Positions 35,232-43,618 of a DNA stretch of 64,000 bases are shown here, in pieces. The notes under the pieces were generated by a model. That model was not told the DNA's origin and searched no databases. It saw nothing but the letters and a program-made list of their open reading frames with translations. How positions within the stretch are numbered: position 1 is the stretch's first letter; each line of letters opens with the position of its first letter. Location of the stretch: assembly GCA_016786845.1 (NCBI GenBank), contig JAEUVB010000015.1:124001-188000 (forward strand). The letters run 5' to 3'. The translations under genes were made by a program, and so were the position numbers. This DNA comes from Chitinophagaceae bacterium (GTDB lineage: Bacteria; Bacteroidota; Bacteroidia; Chitinophagales; Chitinophagaceae).

Positions 35232-36170
35232 TTATGCCCTTGTTTCTTTCACCGGAATAGCAGTCATTTTCGAAACGTAGTCGGAGCGGTTTTTATTATC
35301 AAAATAAATATCTATGCGGCCTACGTGCATACCCGCCCATCCGACTTGATTAATAAATATGTCTTGATTTTTCACATTTTTTGTTATATGAACTTGCTCT
35401 AATAAGGTATGTGTATGTCCGCCTATGATCAGGTTAATATATTCACTTTCTTTGGCTAAAATCTTGTCAGAAACTTTTTGATCTTTATACTCAAATCCTA
35501 AATGAGAAAGACAAATCACATAGTCACATTTTTTCTTCACGGCAAGAAAATGTGCAATTTCATTTGCTGCCACAATGGGATCGTGATAAACGATATTTTC
35601 ACATAAATGATTGGGTACCAATCCGTTCAATGCGATACCGACACCCAGTATGCCGATTTTCAATCCTTTTCTCTTCATTATCGTATAAGGTTGCATCAGC
35701 GATTCGAGTGGAGTACCGCTGAAATCATAGTTGCAATTCACAAAAGGGAAATCGGCATGGGCCATTTGTTTCACCAGTCCGTCGATACCATTGTCGAAAT
35801 CGTGATTGCCGATGGTAGCCGCATCATAACGCAGCATACTCATCACTTTCATTTCGGGTTCGCCTTTATAAAAATTAAAATACGGCGTGCCCTGAAAAAT
35901 ATCTCCCGCATCTAAAAGGAGAACCTGATCTTCTTCTTCGCGAATGGATCGTATCAATTTCTCACGGGCCACTACGCCGCCTAATCCTTGATTGGCACTG
36001 CCATCCATCGGAAATGGATCGAGGCGACTGTGCACATCATTGGTATGCAGGATACATAGTTTTCTGGTCCATTCTGTATTCGTGGCAAGGGCCTCGTATG
36101 GAAACTGACTGGCAGTAACCAATGCCGCGCCCATGGCAGATTGTTTTATAAAACGACGTCGGTTCATCAT
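35232..36170 (-). CDS. Metallophosphatase, 5'-nucleotidase/UshA N-terminal domain protein
   Basis: A 312-residue exported metallophosphoesterase equivalent to the catalytic half of UshA-type 5'-nucleotidases. The N-terminus NRRRFIKQSAMGAALVTASQ is a twin-arginine signal, so it is probably folded with its metals before export to the periplasm. Metal-binding motifs are in order: HTNDVHSR, LLDAGDIFQGTPYF, IGNHDFDNG and GGHTHT. The C-terminal substrate-binding domain is missing here but is encoded by the gene just upstream, whose stop overlaps this start (ATGA). The pair therefore looks like a split UshA whose halves are co-translated. Substrate (nucleotide, sugar phosphate or other) cannot be decided. 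Confidence 0.88.
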   Translation of the reverse strand: MMNRRRFIKQSAMGAALVTASQFPYEALATNTEWTRKLCILHTNDVHSRLDPFPMDGSANQGLGGVVAREKLIRSIREEEDQVLLLDAGDIFQGTPYFNFYKGEPEMKVMSMLRYDAATIGNHDFDNGIDGLVKQMAHADFPFVNCNYDFSGTPLESLMQPYTIMKRKGLKIGILGVGIALNGLVPNHLCENIVYHDPIVAANEIAHFLAVKKKCDYVICLSHLGFEYKDQKVSDKILAKESEYINLIIGGHTHTLLEQVHITKNVKNQDIFINQVGWAGMHVGRIDIYFDNKNRSDYVSKMTAIPVKETRA

Positions 36171-36901
36171 GGTATTTTATGGATTCTTTCCTGCAGATCA
36201 GGGTTGATGGTTTTTCGTTTACGGATATCGTTCAGCATCGCATCACGAACCAGAATATTCAGTGGTATTTTCGATAAAGGTTGAAGGAAACTGCACTGAT
36301 CGCCGCCATTTGCAATATAGTCGTTGGTGACAATGGTATATGTTGCGGTATCCTGAATGTCGAAGGGTTGGCCATCGAATCGAATAGAGAGAGCCACACT
36401 GTCTCTATAATTAAATGAAAATCCGGCTATGGGCCATCCTTCTGCTTTCGCCATGAGTTTGCACCATTGCCGGAGGGTGGATCCGGGAAGTTTTAATAGC
36501 ACCAGTTCATTGTCGAAAGGCAGCATTTCAAAGACACGTCCGACAGTAACAGGACCTGCTGAAAGTTGTGGAATACGAATGCCGCCATAATTGCATACAG
36601 CGCCCATACAGGCAGGGTCTGTTTTCCTGGCCGCAGTAAGCATGGCATCGCTAACGAGATTGCCCAGACTGCCCGAAGGTTTTTGTTTCACAAAATGATC
36701 TGAAGCTGTACCGATGACTTCATTCATTCGGCTGGAAAGGCTGTCCCGATAGGGCTTCAACATCCTTTCGATGGCACTGGAGCTATCGATGCCGGATTCA
36801 ATTTTATACTTTTCCTGATGTTGTGAAACAGGGATATAGGCTGTTTTGCAAGCCGTCAACCATAGGAATAAAAAGCCTAAAAGGTGTGGGTAAAATTTCA
36901 T
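36167..36901 (-). CDS. 5'-nucleotidase C-terminal domain lipoprotein
   Basis: A 244-residue protein corresponding to the substrate-binding C-terminal domain of UshA-type 5'-nucleotidases. The start MKFYPHLLGFLFLWLTAC is a lipoprotein signal with cysteine after LTA; an ATG 15 bases upstream is less likely. Family motifs include GSLGNLVSDAMLTAARK, the NYGGIR substrate loop, VFEMLPFDNELV and YIANGGDQC. The gene is first in a two-gene unit with the catalytic half, overlapping by 4 bases. One half is lipid-anchored and the other soluble Tat-exported, so they presumably meet in the periplasm. Confidence 0.85.
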   Translation of the reverse strand: MKFYPHLLGFLFLWLTACKTAYIPVSQHQEKYKIESGIDSSSAIERMLKPYRDSLSSRMNEVIGTASDHFVKQKPSGSLGNLVSDAMLTAARKTDPACMGAVCNYGGIRIPQLSAGPVTVGRVFEMLPFDNELVLLKLPGSTLRQWCKLMAKAEGWPIAGFSFNYRDSVALSIRFDGQPFDIQDTATYTIVTNDYIANGGDQCSFLQPLSKIPLNILVRDAMLNDIRKRKTINPDLQERIHKIP

Positions 36902-36962
36902 GTGGGGATTGCTCATAAAATTACAAAATAGATTTAACTTCGTCTGCTAAATTAATATTATC

Positions 36963-37349
36963 ATGCCATCATTTGAATTAATCGGAACGCTTAGAGTGAA
37001 AAACGATACCCAACAGGTCAGTGAAAAATTTTCAAAACGCGAATTTGTCCTTACCACAGATACCCAAACACAATACCCTCAGTTGATCAGTTTCCAGTTG
37101 ACACAAGATAAGTGCAGTTTGCTGGATCAGTATCAAGTTGGAGAGGAAATGAAGGTCCACTTCAACCTACGTGGTCGTGAGTGGTCGGGTCCTCAGGGAG
37201 TAAAATATTTTAATTCTTTAGAAGCCTGGCGTCTTGAAAAAGCCGGTAACAATAGCGCAAGTGTACAACCTCAGGTGAGCCATCAGTCATCCAATGTTGG
37301 GGTTGATATTATGCCGTCTTCGGAAATTGCCGATGATTTGCCATTTTAG
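36963..37349 (+). CDS. DUF3127 protein
   Basis: A 128-residue protein with the DUF3127 domain at about 1-95: FELIGTLRVKNDTQQVSEKFSKREFVL, then the FQLTQDKCSLLDQYQVGEEMKVHFNLRGREW core. The fold resembles a small OB-like beta barrel, and the tail ends DDLPF, exactly like the C-terminal tip of single-stranded DNA-binding proteins. A DNA-related role is therefore plausible but unproven. The family is largely restricted to Bacteroidota. The gene stands alone and ends in a shared, bidirectional terminator. Confidence 0.88.
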   Translation: MPSFELIGTLRVKNDTQQVSEKFSKREFVLTTDTQTQYPQLISFQLTQDKCSLLDQYQVGEEMKVHFNLRGREWSGPQGVKYFNSLEAWRLEKAGNNSASVQPQVSHQSSNVGVDIMPSSEIADDLPF

Positions 37350-37406
37350 TCGTGACCTCTAATCTTGTATGATCGACAAACGGAAATAAATCATTTAACT
37401 ATACGT

Positions 37407-37442
37407 AAAAAAACGGACCATCCCTGAGATGGTCCGTTTTTT
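37407..37442. terminator. Bidirectional terminator
   Basis: AAAAAACGGACCATC pairs with GATGGTCCGTTTTTT around a 5-base loop, with A and T runs on both outer sides. It serves the DUF3127 gene (plus) and the RNase G gene (minus), which converge here. Confidence 0.92.
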
Positions 37443-37460
37443 ATTCAATGAATTCAGAGA

Positions 37461-39014
37461 TTAGATTTTAATTTCTTCACCGGAATTGCCGTCATAAAAT
37501 TTATATTGAAGGAATTCAAATCCTTCATCTTGTACGAGGGAGAAAGGTCCGTATTTTTTCTTCCATTTTCCGTAAAGGGTATTCCATAAAAGACCTTTCG
37601 TTAAATGAGAATGAACGATAGGGTGAATATGCAATTCAAGCTTGGCATTCAAATTGGCTTTAAGGTATTTGATATGTTTTTCAATATCATCCAAAAGCAA
37701 TTGCGAAGATCTCACTTTGCCGGTGCCGTGGCAGCTCGGACAAGTTTCGCCGGTAGATATATTAATTTCAGGGCGAAGACGCTGACGTGTGATTTGCAAT
37801 AAGCCAAATTTTGATAAGGGAAGAACACTATGCTTGGCCCGATCGGCTTCCATGTATTTTTCTACTGCAGCCGCAAGCTCCCGGCGATGGTCGGCATTGC
37901 GCATATCAATAAAGTCGACGATGATAATACCGCCGATATCACGAAGGCGAAGTTGCCTTGCAATTTCCTTTGCCGCTTCCAGATTGGTATTAAAGGCGGT
38001 ATCTTCCTGATTTTCAGCAGAAAATTTGTGTCCGCTATTGACATCAATCACGTGTAATGCTTCCGTGTGCTCAATAATGAGGTAACCGCCGCTATCCATC
38101 ATCACATTTTTCCCGAAAGAAGCCTTCACTTGCTTTGAAATACCATGATGGTCGAAAATGGTCATGCCATTTTGATAATGACTCACGATATGTTCTCTGC
38201 CCGGAGCGATATTGGTGATATACTCTCGGGCATCCTTCACAATATTACTGTCATCGGCTATGATCTTATTGAAATCCTTATTCAGCAGATCTCTCAGCAG
38301 AGATGTCGTTTTATTTTGTTCACTCAGTACTTTTTGCGGAGGCTTGGCTCCTTTCAGGTTCATCTGAATGGATTTCCAGGATTCAATAATACCGAGCAAA
38401 TCTTTGTGCAATTCCGCCGATGATTGTCCTTCTGCTGCAGTTCTGACGATCACCCCGTAATTATTCGGTTTGATACTCTCAATAATGCGCTGCAGTCTTT
38501 TCCTTTCCTCTACAGAATGGATTTTACGGGACACATTCACGAAGTTGTTGAAAGGGGTCATCACCAGAAAACGTCCAGGGATAGACAGTTCGCAACTGAT
38601 ACGAGGCCCTTTAGAGGAAATGGGTTCTTTCAGAATTTGCACCAGAACATTGGGCTTACCTTGAATGACTTCCGTCATTTTTCCGGTCTTAATGATTTCC
38701 GGTTCTGTTTGAAACTTCGTGTAGTCAAAAGTGTATTCAGACTTATCGTTGATGGCCATATCCGTAAACTTCAGGAGACTACGGAAGTAGGGGCTGAGAT
38801 CGGTATAATGCAGGAAAGCATCCTTTTCGTGACCGATATCAACGAATACAGCATTGAGTCCGGGCATGATCTTTTTGATCTTACCCAGGTACAGATCACC
38901 TACATTAAATTGTCCACCGGAATTGTCATAGTGTAATTCGACTAGTTTTTTATCTTCCAGAAGGGCAATCTCAACTCCGGTATCTGATGATTGGATGATG
39001 AGTTCTTTGTTCAC
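37461..39014 (-). CDS. rng: Ribonuclease G/E family endoribonuclease
   Basis: A 517-residue RNase E/G catalytic-type protein that cleaves single-stranded RNA, for example in rRNA maturation and mRNA decay. An S1 domain lies near 38-120 (GDLYLGKIKKIMPGLNAVFVDIG). The DNase I-like catalytic part follows (VIDVNSGHKF and IIIVDFIDM, carrying the catalytic aspartates). The zinc-link cysteines CPSCHGTG are near 430. The C-terminus ends soon after, without an RNase E-type scaffold, so RNase G-like is the better name. It is the last gene of a minus-strand run HU - TPR protein - small basic protein - rng, a gene order I know from several Bacteroidota. Confidence 0.93.
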   Translation of the reverse strand: MNKELIIQSSDTGVEIALLEDKKLVELHYDNSGGQFNVGDLYLGKIKKIMPGLNAVFVDIGHEKDAFLHYTDLSPYFRSLLKFTDMAINDKSEYTFDYTKFQTEPEIIKTGKMTEVIQGKPNVLVQILKEPISSKGPRISCELSIPGRFLVMTPFNNFVNVSRKIHSVEERKRLQRIIESIKPNNYGVIVRTAAEGQSSAELHKDLLGIIESWKSIQMNLKGAKPPQKVLSEQNKTTSLLRDLLNKDFNKIIADDSNIVKDAREYITNIAPGREHIVSHYQNGMTIFDHHGISKQVKASFGKNVMMDSGGYLIIEHTEALHVIDVNSGHKFSAENQEDTAFNTNLEAAKEIARQLRLRDIGGIIIVDFIDMRNADHRRELAAAVEKYMEADRAKHSVLPLSKFGLLQITRQRLRPEINISTGETCPSCHGTGKVRSSQLLLDDIEKHIKYLKANLNAKLELHIHPIVHSHLTKGLLWNTLYGKWKKKYGPFSLVQDEGFEFLQYKFYDGNSGEEIKI

Positions 39015-39063
39015 AAAAAAGAGTTGTTCTATACAACACTAATCATGCGCATACATACAAACC

Positions 39064-39087
39064 GGCAAACCTCCGCAGAGGCTTGCC
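39064..39087 (-). terminator. Hairpin between the small basic protein gene and rng
   Basis: GGCAAACCTC (39064-39073) pairs with GAGGCTTGCC (39078-39087), one mismatch, around CGCA. The T run on the minus strand is poor, so it may attenuate or mark an RNA-processing site upstream of rng rather than stop transcription fully. Confidence 0.45.
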
Positions 39088-39116
39088 AATTGTAAAAATG
39101 AAGTGACAGGAAGAAA

Positions 39117-39206
39117 TTATTTCTTCTTATGACGGTTCTTTCTTAAACGTTTTTTACGCTTGTGAGTGGCAATTTTATGACGTTTACGTTTTTTTCCGCA
39201 AGGCAT
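39117..39206 (-). CDS. 29-residue very basic Bacteroidota protein (possible ribosomal protein)
   Basis: A 29-codon ATG frame giving a protein that begins MPCGKKRKRHKIATHKRKK and ends RKNRHKKK. Two-thirds of the residues are Lys, Arg or His. I recognise nearly identical peptides from many Bacteroidota genomes next to rng, which argues that it is real. A small Bacteroidota-specific ribosomal subunit protein has been reported from a Flavobacterium ribosome structure (named bL38, as I recall). This may be that protein, but I cannot confirm it from sequence alone. It lies 30 bases after the TPR gene and about 100 before rng. Confidence 0.8.
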   Translation of the reverse strand: MPCGKKRKRHKIATHKRKKRLRKNRHKKK

Positions 39207-39235
39207 GATGAAAATGTTTTTGTTAAAAAATAAGT

Positions 39236-40078
39236 TTATTTAAAGGTCTTAATATAGTTATCTATTTCTTTCGTGAATTCCGGATGATTGACCAGCTTTT
39301 TACACTGTTCAAACAAGGCAATGGCTTTTTCTTTATTGCCCTTGTTTTTATATGCCTCAGCTAAAAAGTACATCGCTTCGGTATTATCAGGTCTTAACGA
39401 AAGAACGAGTTCAAATCTTTTGATCGCTTTGTCGAGCTGTCCGGACTGAATGGCTAGTTTTCCGAGAATGATATTTGCAGAAATATTGTTACTATCTTTC
39501 TGTGTCACTTCTCTCAACAACGTGACCCCTTTCATGGTTTCACCGGTGCCTTCAGTATAACAGGTCGCCAGGGCGATCTTTGTGTCAGGGTTTTCAGGGT
39601 TGAAGCTCAACGCTTTATTGAAACATTCAACGGCTTCTTGGGCCTGCCACTTTCTTATTGCCGGTTGTTCTGTTTTTTGCATCACAGCCAGCAACAAATT
39701 CCCCGCGAAGGTGATGCTTTTTTCTGTATTTTCCAAAAAAGCTGCCTTTTTGTAATAAAAAGCTGCTGCATTCAGATCTTTTTGGGATTCCCAAAACTCG
39801 GCAAGGTCCTTCAATGGAAGAACTCCGGCGTCTTTTTGACTGGCGTCTTTTAATGTACTGAGCCGTGACTGGTTATCAGGAGTCAACTTTTGTTCAGCCT
39901 CTTTTAAATACGATTGAAAATCAATGGCTTCAACGGTTGAACCGGGTTCTGCCATATGGGTTTCTCCGCCCTGAGCGGGTTTATTGGGTACTTTTTTTGA
40001 CGTAAAATCGCCTAAAAAATAAAGGGCCAGTAATACCAGGATACTGCCCCCTACGATGAATAATTGTTTTCGCTGCAC
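39236..40078 (-). CDS. Membrane-anchored tetratricopeptide repeat protein
   Basis: A 280-residue protein with one N-terminal membrane helix (residues 7-24) and a soluble part predicted to lie in the periplasm. TPR units fill residues about 95-270, with clear A/F-rich helix pairs such as AQEAVECFNKALSFNPENPDTKIALATCY and AIKRFELVLSLRPDNTEAMYFLAEAY. TPRs bind peptides or other proteins; the partner is unknown. It sits between the HU-like gene (20 bases upstream) and the small basic protein gene in a conserved-looking minus-strand operon. Confidence 0.85.
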   Translation of the reverse strand: MQRKQLFIVGGSILVLLALYFLGDFTSKKVPNKPAQGGETHMAEPGSTVEAIDFQSYLKEAEQKLTPDNQSRLSTLKDASQKDAGVLPLKDLAEFWESQKDLNAAAFYYKKAAFLENTEKSITFAGNLLLAVMQKTEQPAIRKWQAQEAVECFNKALSFNPENPDTKIALATCYTEGTGETMKGVTLLREVTQKDSNNISANIILGKLAIQSGQLDKAIKRFELVLSLRPDNTEAMYFLAEAYKNKGNKEKAIALFEQCKKLVNHPEFTKEIDNYIKTFK

Positions 40079-40098
40079 GTTTCTATGAATCCCGACGA

Positions 40099-40413
40099 TT
40101 ATACGTCCTCTTTAATAATTTCAATATTGGATGTTTTCAGTTTCTTCACTTCATCTACAAATTCTTTAGCAGGTTTGAAGGCCGGAATAAAATGTTCCGG
40201 AATATACACTGAGGTGTTTTTCTTGATGTTACGACCGATTTTTGCGGCACGTTTCTTGTTAATAAAACTGCCAAAACCACGGATATAGATATTCTCCCCA
40301 TTGGCCATAATGTCCTTCACATTGGTAAAGAAACTTTCCAATGAAACCAGCACGTCCACTTTGGGAACACCGGTTTGGTCCGAGATCATATTGATTAAAT
40401 CTGCTTTTTTCAC
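40099..40413 (-). CDS. HU/IHF family DNA-binding protein
   Basis: A 104-residue nucleoid protein of the HU/IHF family, which bends DNA as a dimer. The domain is complete: KKADLINMISDQTG at the start, the helical VSLESFFTNVKDIMANGENIYIRGFGSF core and the basic arm RAAKIGRNIKKNTSVYIPEHFIPAFKPAKEF. The tail is about 12 residues longer than in E. coli HU. I place the start at a GTG (40413), which begins the family domain exactly; the frame stays open upstream but carries non-homologous Asn/Leu-rich residues. It is the first gene of the HU-TPR-rng run and divergent from mutY. Confidence 0.9.
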   Translation of the reverse strand: MKKADLINMISDQTGVPKVDVLVSLESFFTNVKDIMANGENIYIRGFGSFINKKRAAKIGRNIKKNTSVYIPEHFIPAFKPAKEFVDEVKKLKTSNIEIIKEDV

Positions 40414-40518
40414 GTTTAGGTTATTTAGGTTTTGCGTTAACTTTGTTTGCGAAGATAAATTTAATTTTAAAAATAACAAGCAGAATCTGCAAATAAATCA
40501 GCTTAGGATGGAGGTTAA

Positions 40519-41559
40519 ATGTCTGTAAATCAAATGTTTAGTGTCCTGCTTTTAGAATGGGACCAACTGCATAACCGCCGCCAAATGCCCTGGAAGGGAA
40601 TCTCAAACCCTTATCATATCTGGCTTAGCGAAATTATTATGCAGCAGACGAGGGTAGAACAAGGAGAGCAATATTATCTGCGGTTAATATCTAATTATCC
40701 CACTATACGGGATCTGGCACTTGCGGATGATGAAGCAGTATTTCGTGATTGGCAGGGTTTGGGCTATTATAGTCGGTGCAGAAATATGTTGCAAGCAGCC
40801 CGGGATATCTATCAGCACCAACATGGAATATTCCCGAAAACCTATGAAGAGATTCGAAAACTCAAAGGGGTAGGAGATTATACCGCAGCAGCCATTGCGT
40901 CATTTGCCTTCAATCTTCCACATGCTGTTGTAGATGGAAACGTGGTAAGGGTGCTCAGCCGGGTCTTTGCAGATCCGACTTCCTTTCATACCACAGCGGG
41001 AAAAAGGAAATTTCAGGAACTAGCCTATCAGTTGATGCCGAAATCGCAAATCGGGATTTATAATCAAGCCATGATGGATTTGGGTGCAACGGTTTGCTTG
41101 CCAAGAAATCCACGTTGTGAAGTATGCCCTTTTGAAACGATCTGTAAGGCGAAAAATAAAAATGAAATTGACCGATATCCTTCCAAGAAGATCAAAGCAA
41201 TCATTAAAAACCGATATTTTCATTTCCTGGTCATGAGAACGGGGCGACAGATTTATATTCAAAAGCGCACCGGGCGTGATATATGGAGGGATTTATATAG
41301 TTTTCCAACGGTGGAAACCTCGGTACGGAAAAAGCCAATATTCGATGGCATGCCCCCTGAATTCCCATTGCCGGAGCCTGAACGTTATACTCAAATGCTT
41401 ACCCATCAAAAAATTCATGGATCATTTTATGAAGTAAAACCATCAGCGACCATTGAAAAAAAATGGAAAGGACTAACAAAAATTGCACTTTCGGACCTGA
41501 AAGGCTATGCATTTCCCCGTATGATTGTTTCATTTTTAGAAAATAAAAATTATCTTTAG
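40519..41559 (+). CDS. mutY: A/G-specific adenine glycosylase MutY
   Basis: A 346-residue DNA repair glycosylase that removes adenine opposite 8-oxoguanine. Catalytic elements: LSEIIMQQTRVEQ (Glu in the active helix), helix-hairpin-helix LKGVGDYTAAAIASFAF, and the VDGNVVRV Asp near 140. The [4Fe-4S] ligands are in CLPRNPRCEVCPFETIC (spacing C-x6-C-x2-C-x5-C) at about 194-210. The C-terminal NUDIX-like domain that reads the 8-oxoG side follows, ending in FPRMIVSFL. Length is normal. It begins the plus-strand cluster mutY-ssb-gldE-porU-porV. Confidence 0.95.
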   Translation: MSVNQMFSVLLLEWDQLHNRRQMPWKGISNPYHIWLSEIIMQQTRVEQGEQYYLRLISNYPTIRDLALADDEAVFRDWQGLGYYSRCRNMLQAARDIYQHQHGIFPKTYEEIRKLKGVGDYTAAAIASFAFNLPHAVVDGNVVRVLSRVFADPTSFHTTAGKRKFQELAYQLMPKSQIGIYNQAMMDLGATVCLPRNPRCEVCPFETICKAKNKNEIDRYPSKKIKAIIKNRYFHFLVMRTGRQIYIQKRTGRDIWRDLYSFPTVETSVRKKPIFDGMPPEFPLPEPERYTQMLTHQKIHGSFYEVKPSATIEKKWKGLTKIALSDLKGYAFPRMIVSFLENKNYL

Positions 41560-41597
41560 TCCACAATTAAGACCGGAGCTACCTAAAAATAATTTGT

Positions 41598-42038
41598 ATG
41601 AGAGGCGTTAATCATGTATTTCTGATCGGCAATCTCGGCAAGGATCCCGAAATTCAGTATATTGAAGGGAATATTCCTGTCGCAAAGTTTCCTTTAGCGA
41701 CAACCGAAACCTTTAAGGATAAAAAAGGCAATACCATCCCACAAACTGAATGGCATAATATTGTACTGTGGCGTGGTTTAGCGGAACTGGCGGCCAAATA
41801 TCTGCACAAAGGCAGTTTGGTACATATCGAAGGTTGTCTGCGTACCAGACATTGGGAGGATAAGGATAAAAATCGTCGATTCATGACTGAAATCATTGCC
41901 TCCAATATGGTCATGCTGGATAAGCGAAGCAACGAATTTCGCTCCGATCAGGATATACCCCCCGGCATGCAAACCGGAGAAATTCCAGTCGATCCTCCGA
42001 CCTTAGGATCTCACACAGATGACGAATTGCCATATTAA
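41598..42038 (+). CDS. ssb: Single-stranded DNA-binding protein
   Basis: A 146-residue SSB with one OB fold (RGVNHVFLIGNLGKDPEIQY at the start, TEWHNIVLWRGLAELAAKYLHKGS, LVHIEGCLRTRHWED). A short Gly/Pro-poor linker leads to the acidic tip. The tip reads DDELPY instead of the usual DDDLPF; it should still bind SSB partner proteins, although the final aromatic is Tyr. It protects single-stranded DNA during replication and repair. It follows mutY by 38 bases. Confidence 0.95.
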   Translation: MRGVNHVFLIGNLGKDPEIQYIEGNIPVAKFPLATTETFKDKKGNTIPQTEWHNIVLWRGLAELAAKYLHKGSLVHIEGCLRTRHWEDKDKNRRFMTEIIASNMVMLDKRSNEFRSDQDIPPGMQTGEIPVDPPTLGSHTDDELPY

Positions 42039-42042
42039 AGTA

Positions 42043-42050
42043 TATATTTG
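42043..42050 (+). promoter_or_regulatory. Putative -7 element TATATTTG upstream of gldE
   Basis: Exact TAnnTTTG match just after the ssb stop codon. The predicted transcript start is near 42057, upstream of both possible TTG starts of gldE. A -33 TTTG is not obvious at the right distance. Confidence 0.4.
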
Positions 42051-42118
42051 CAGCACCACAATTGAAATTCAACCACATCGGGCCTTAAGCCGGATATTTG
42101 ATTACGAAAACAACAACC

Positions 42119-43495
42119 TTGGACCCTGATTCGGCATACTCGACATTACTGACCTCCATTCTGACCACACAACTCAGCACTCAATCGGATATTATACTGG
42201 GTTTGCTGATTATCCTTCTGTTAATTGTTACCGCATTGATCGCAGGTTCTGAAGTGGCTTTCTTTTCACTTTCAGCTAAGGATATCAATTACATCAAACA
42301 ACAAGACGACAATTCCTATAAAAATGTCCTCCGGCTGATAGAAAACCCCAAAAGACTTTTAGCTACTCTCCTCATAGCCAATAATTTTCTGAGTATTGGG
42401 GTCATTATCGCCACCAATATGCTGTTTACCAGTTTGCTTCAAATTCAAATCTGGTTTCCCGGCCTCGATCCTCAAGTGGTTTCCATTGTCAATATTTTAT
42501 TACAAGTCGTTTTAGTCACTTTTTTTCTGGTCCTGTTCGGTGAGGTATTACCTAAAGTTTATGCCACACAAAACAATATGCGCTTGTGTTTATTTACAGC
42601 GCCCTTTATTAGAGTCATCGACAAAGTGTTCAGCCCCTTCAGCAATTTTTTAGTTCATTCAACCAATTTTATCGAAGGTCGTTTCGTGAAACGTACCAAA
42701 CACGATATAAGCAATGAAGATGTAGAGCATGCCATAGAACTAACCGTAGGACATACCGCTACCCGTGAAGAAGTTAATATTTTTAAAGGGATATTAAAAT
42801 TCAGCGATATCGTGGTTAAGCAAATCATGCGTACCCGACTCGATGTTTCCGGATTGGATCATGCGTGGACATTTGAACAGGTGAAACATCAGGTGATCGA
42901 AACCGGTTTCTCAAGATTGCCGGTTTATCATGAATCGCTCGATGAAGTAAAAGGCATCTTATATACCAAAGATCTTTTGGCCCATATCGGCGACGCAGCT
43001 TTCGATTGGCATACCCTCATCAGACCGGCTTATTTTGTTCATGAAAATAAACCCATTGAGGACCTTCTCAAGGAGTTTCAGCATAAACACAACCATATGG
43101 CGATTGTTGTGGATGAGTTCGGTGGTACTTCAGGCGTTGTGACCCTGGAGGATATCATGGAAGAAATTATCGGGGAAATCAAAGATGAATTTGATGAAGA
43201 TGAGTTGATGTCCAAAAGGATCGATGAACATAATTTTATTTTCGAGGGAAAAACCCTGATCAATGATGTCTGTCGAATCATTGGTGCGCCCGTGGAAGTA
43301 TTTGAAACGGTAAGAGGGGAAAGTGATTCTTTGGCCGGTCTGGTCCTCGAAATTGCCGGCAAATTCCCCGCCTTAAATGATGTCGTCAGCTTTGAACATT
43401 TTGATTTTACGGTCATACAGCTGGATAAAATGCGTTTGCAGAAAATTAAACTGACCATGAATCCGGTGAAAGAAAATGAGGAAGAAAAGCAATAA
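42119..43495 (+). CDS. gldE: GldE-like CNNM/CBS domain transmembrane protein
   Basis: A 458-residue membrane protein of the hemolysin C/CorC family. It has a CNNM (DUF21) domain with four hydrophobic segments (15-190), two CBS domains (about 215-330; VMRTRLDV-like and EDLLKEFQHKHNHMAIVVDEFGGTSG) and a CorC-HlyC C-terminal domain. Its place between ssb and T9SS genes suggests GldE, the gliding-motility-associated member. The first ATG in frame is far inside a membrane segment, so the start must be unusual. I chose the TTG at 42119, giving MDPDSAYST, since GldE proteins as I recall often begin MDPD; TTG at 42098 is the alternative. The usual neighbour gldD is not present. Confidence 0.82.
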   Translation: MDPDSAYSTLLTSILTTQLSTQSDIILGLLIILLLIVTALIAGSEVAFFSLSAKDINYIKQQDDNSYKNVLRLIENPKRLLATLLIANNFLSIGVIIATNMLFTSLLQIQIWFPGLDPQVVSIVNILLQVVLVTFFLVLFGEVLPKVYATQNNMRLCLFTAPFIRVIDKVFSPFSNFLVHSTNFIEGRFVKRTKHDISNEDVEHAIELTVGHTATREEVNIFKGILKFSDIVVKQIMRTRLDVSGLDHAWTFEQVKHQVIETGFSRLPVYHESLDEVKGILYTKDLLAHIGDAAFDWHTLIRPAYFVHENKPIEDLLKEFQHKHNHMAIVVDEFGGTSGVVTLEDIMEEIIGEIKDEFDEDELMSKRIDEHNFIFEGKTLINDVCRIIGAPVEVFETVRGESDSLAGLVLEIAGKFPALNDVVSFEHFDFTVIQLDKMRLQKIKLTMNPVKENEEEKQ

Positions 43496-43595
43496 TTCTG
43501 CACATCTTACGTTTTTTCTATTCTCCTCACCCATCAAGCTTTTAACGCCACTGTAGAAATTTTACAATTCTCCGTTTACTTACCTTCAAATTGGT

Positions 43596-43603
43596 TAATT
43601 TTG
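43596..43603 (+). promoter_or_regulatory. Putative -7 element TAATTTTG for porU
   Basis: Matches TAnnTTTG. It implies transcription from about 43610, which is after the ATG at 43607 and before that at 43619, supporting 43619 as the porU start. The -33 box is weak. Confidence 0.4.
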
Positions 43604-43618
43604 AACATGCCCTGTAAA

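Noticed and set aside
38424..38936. 170-codon plus-strand frame inside the RNase G gene
   Set aside because: Antisense shadow; the RNase G catalytic motifs are uninterrupted on the other strand.
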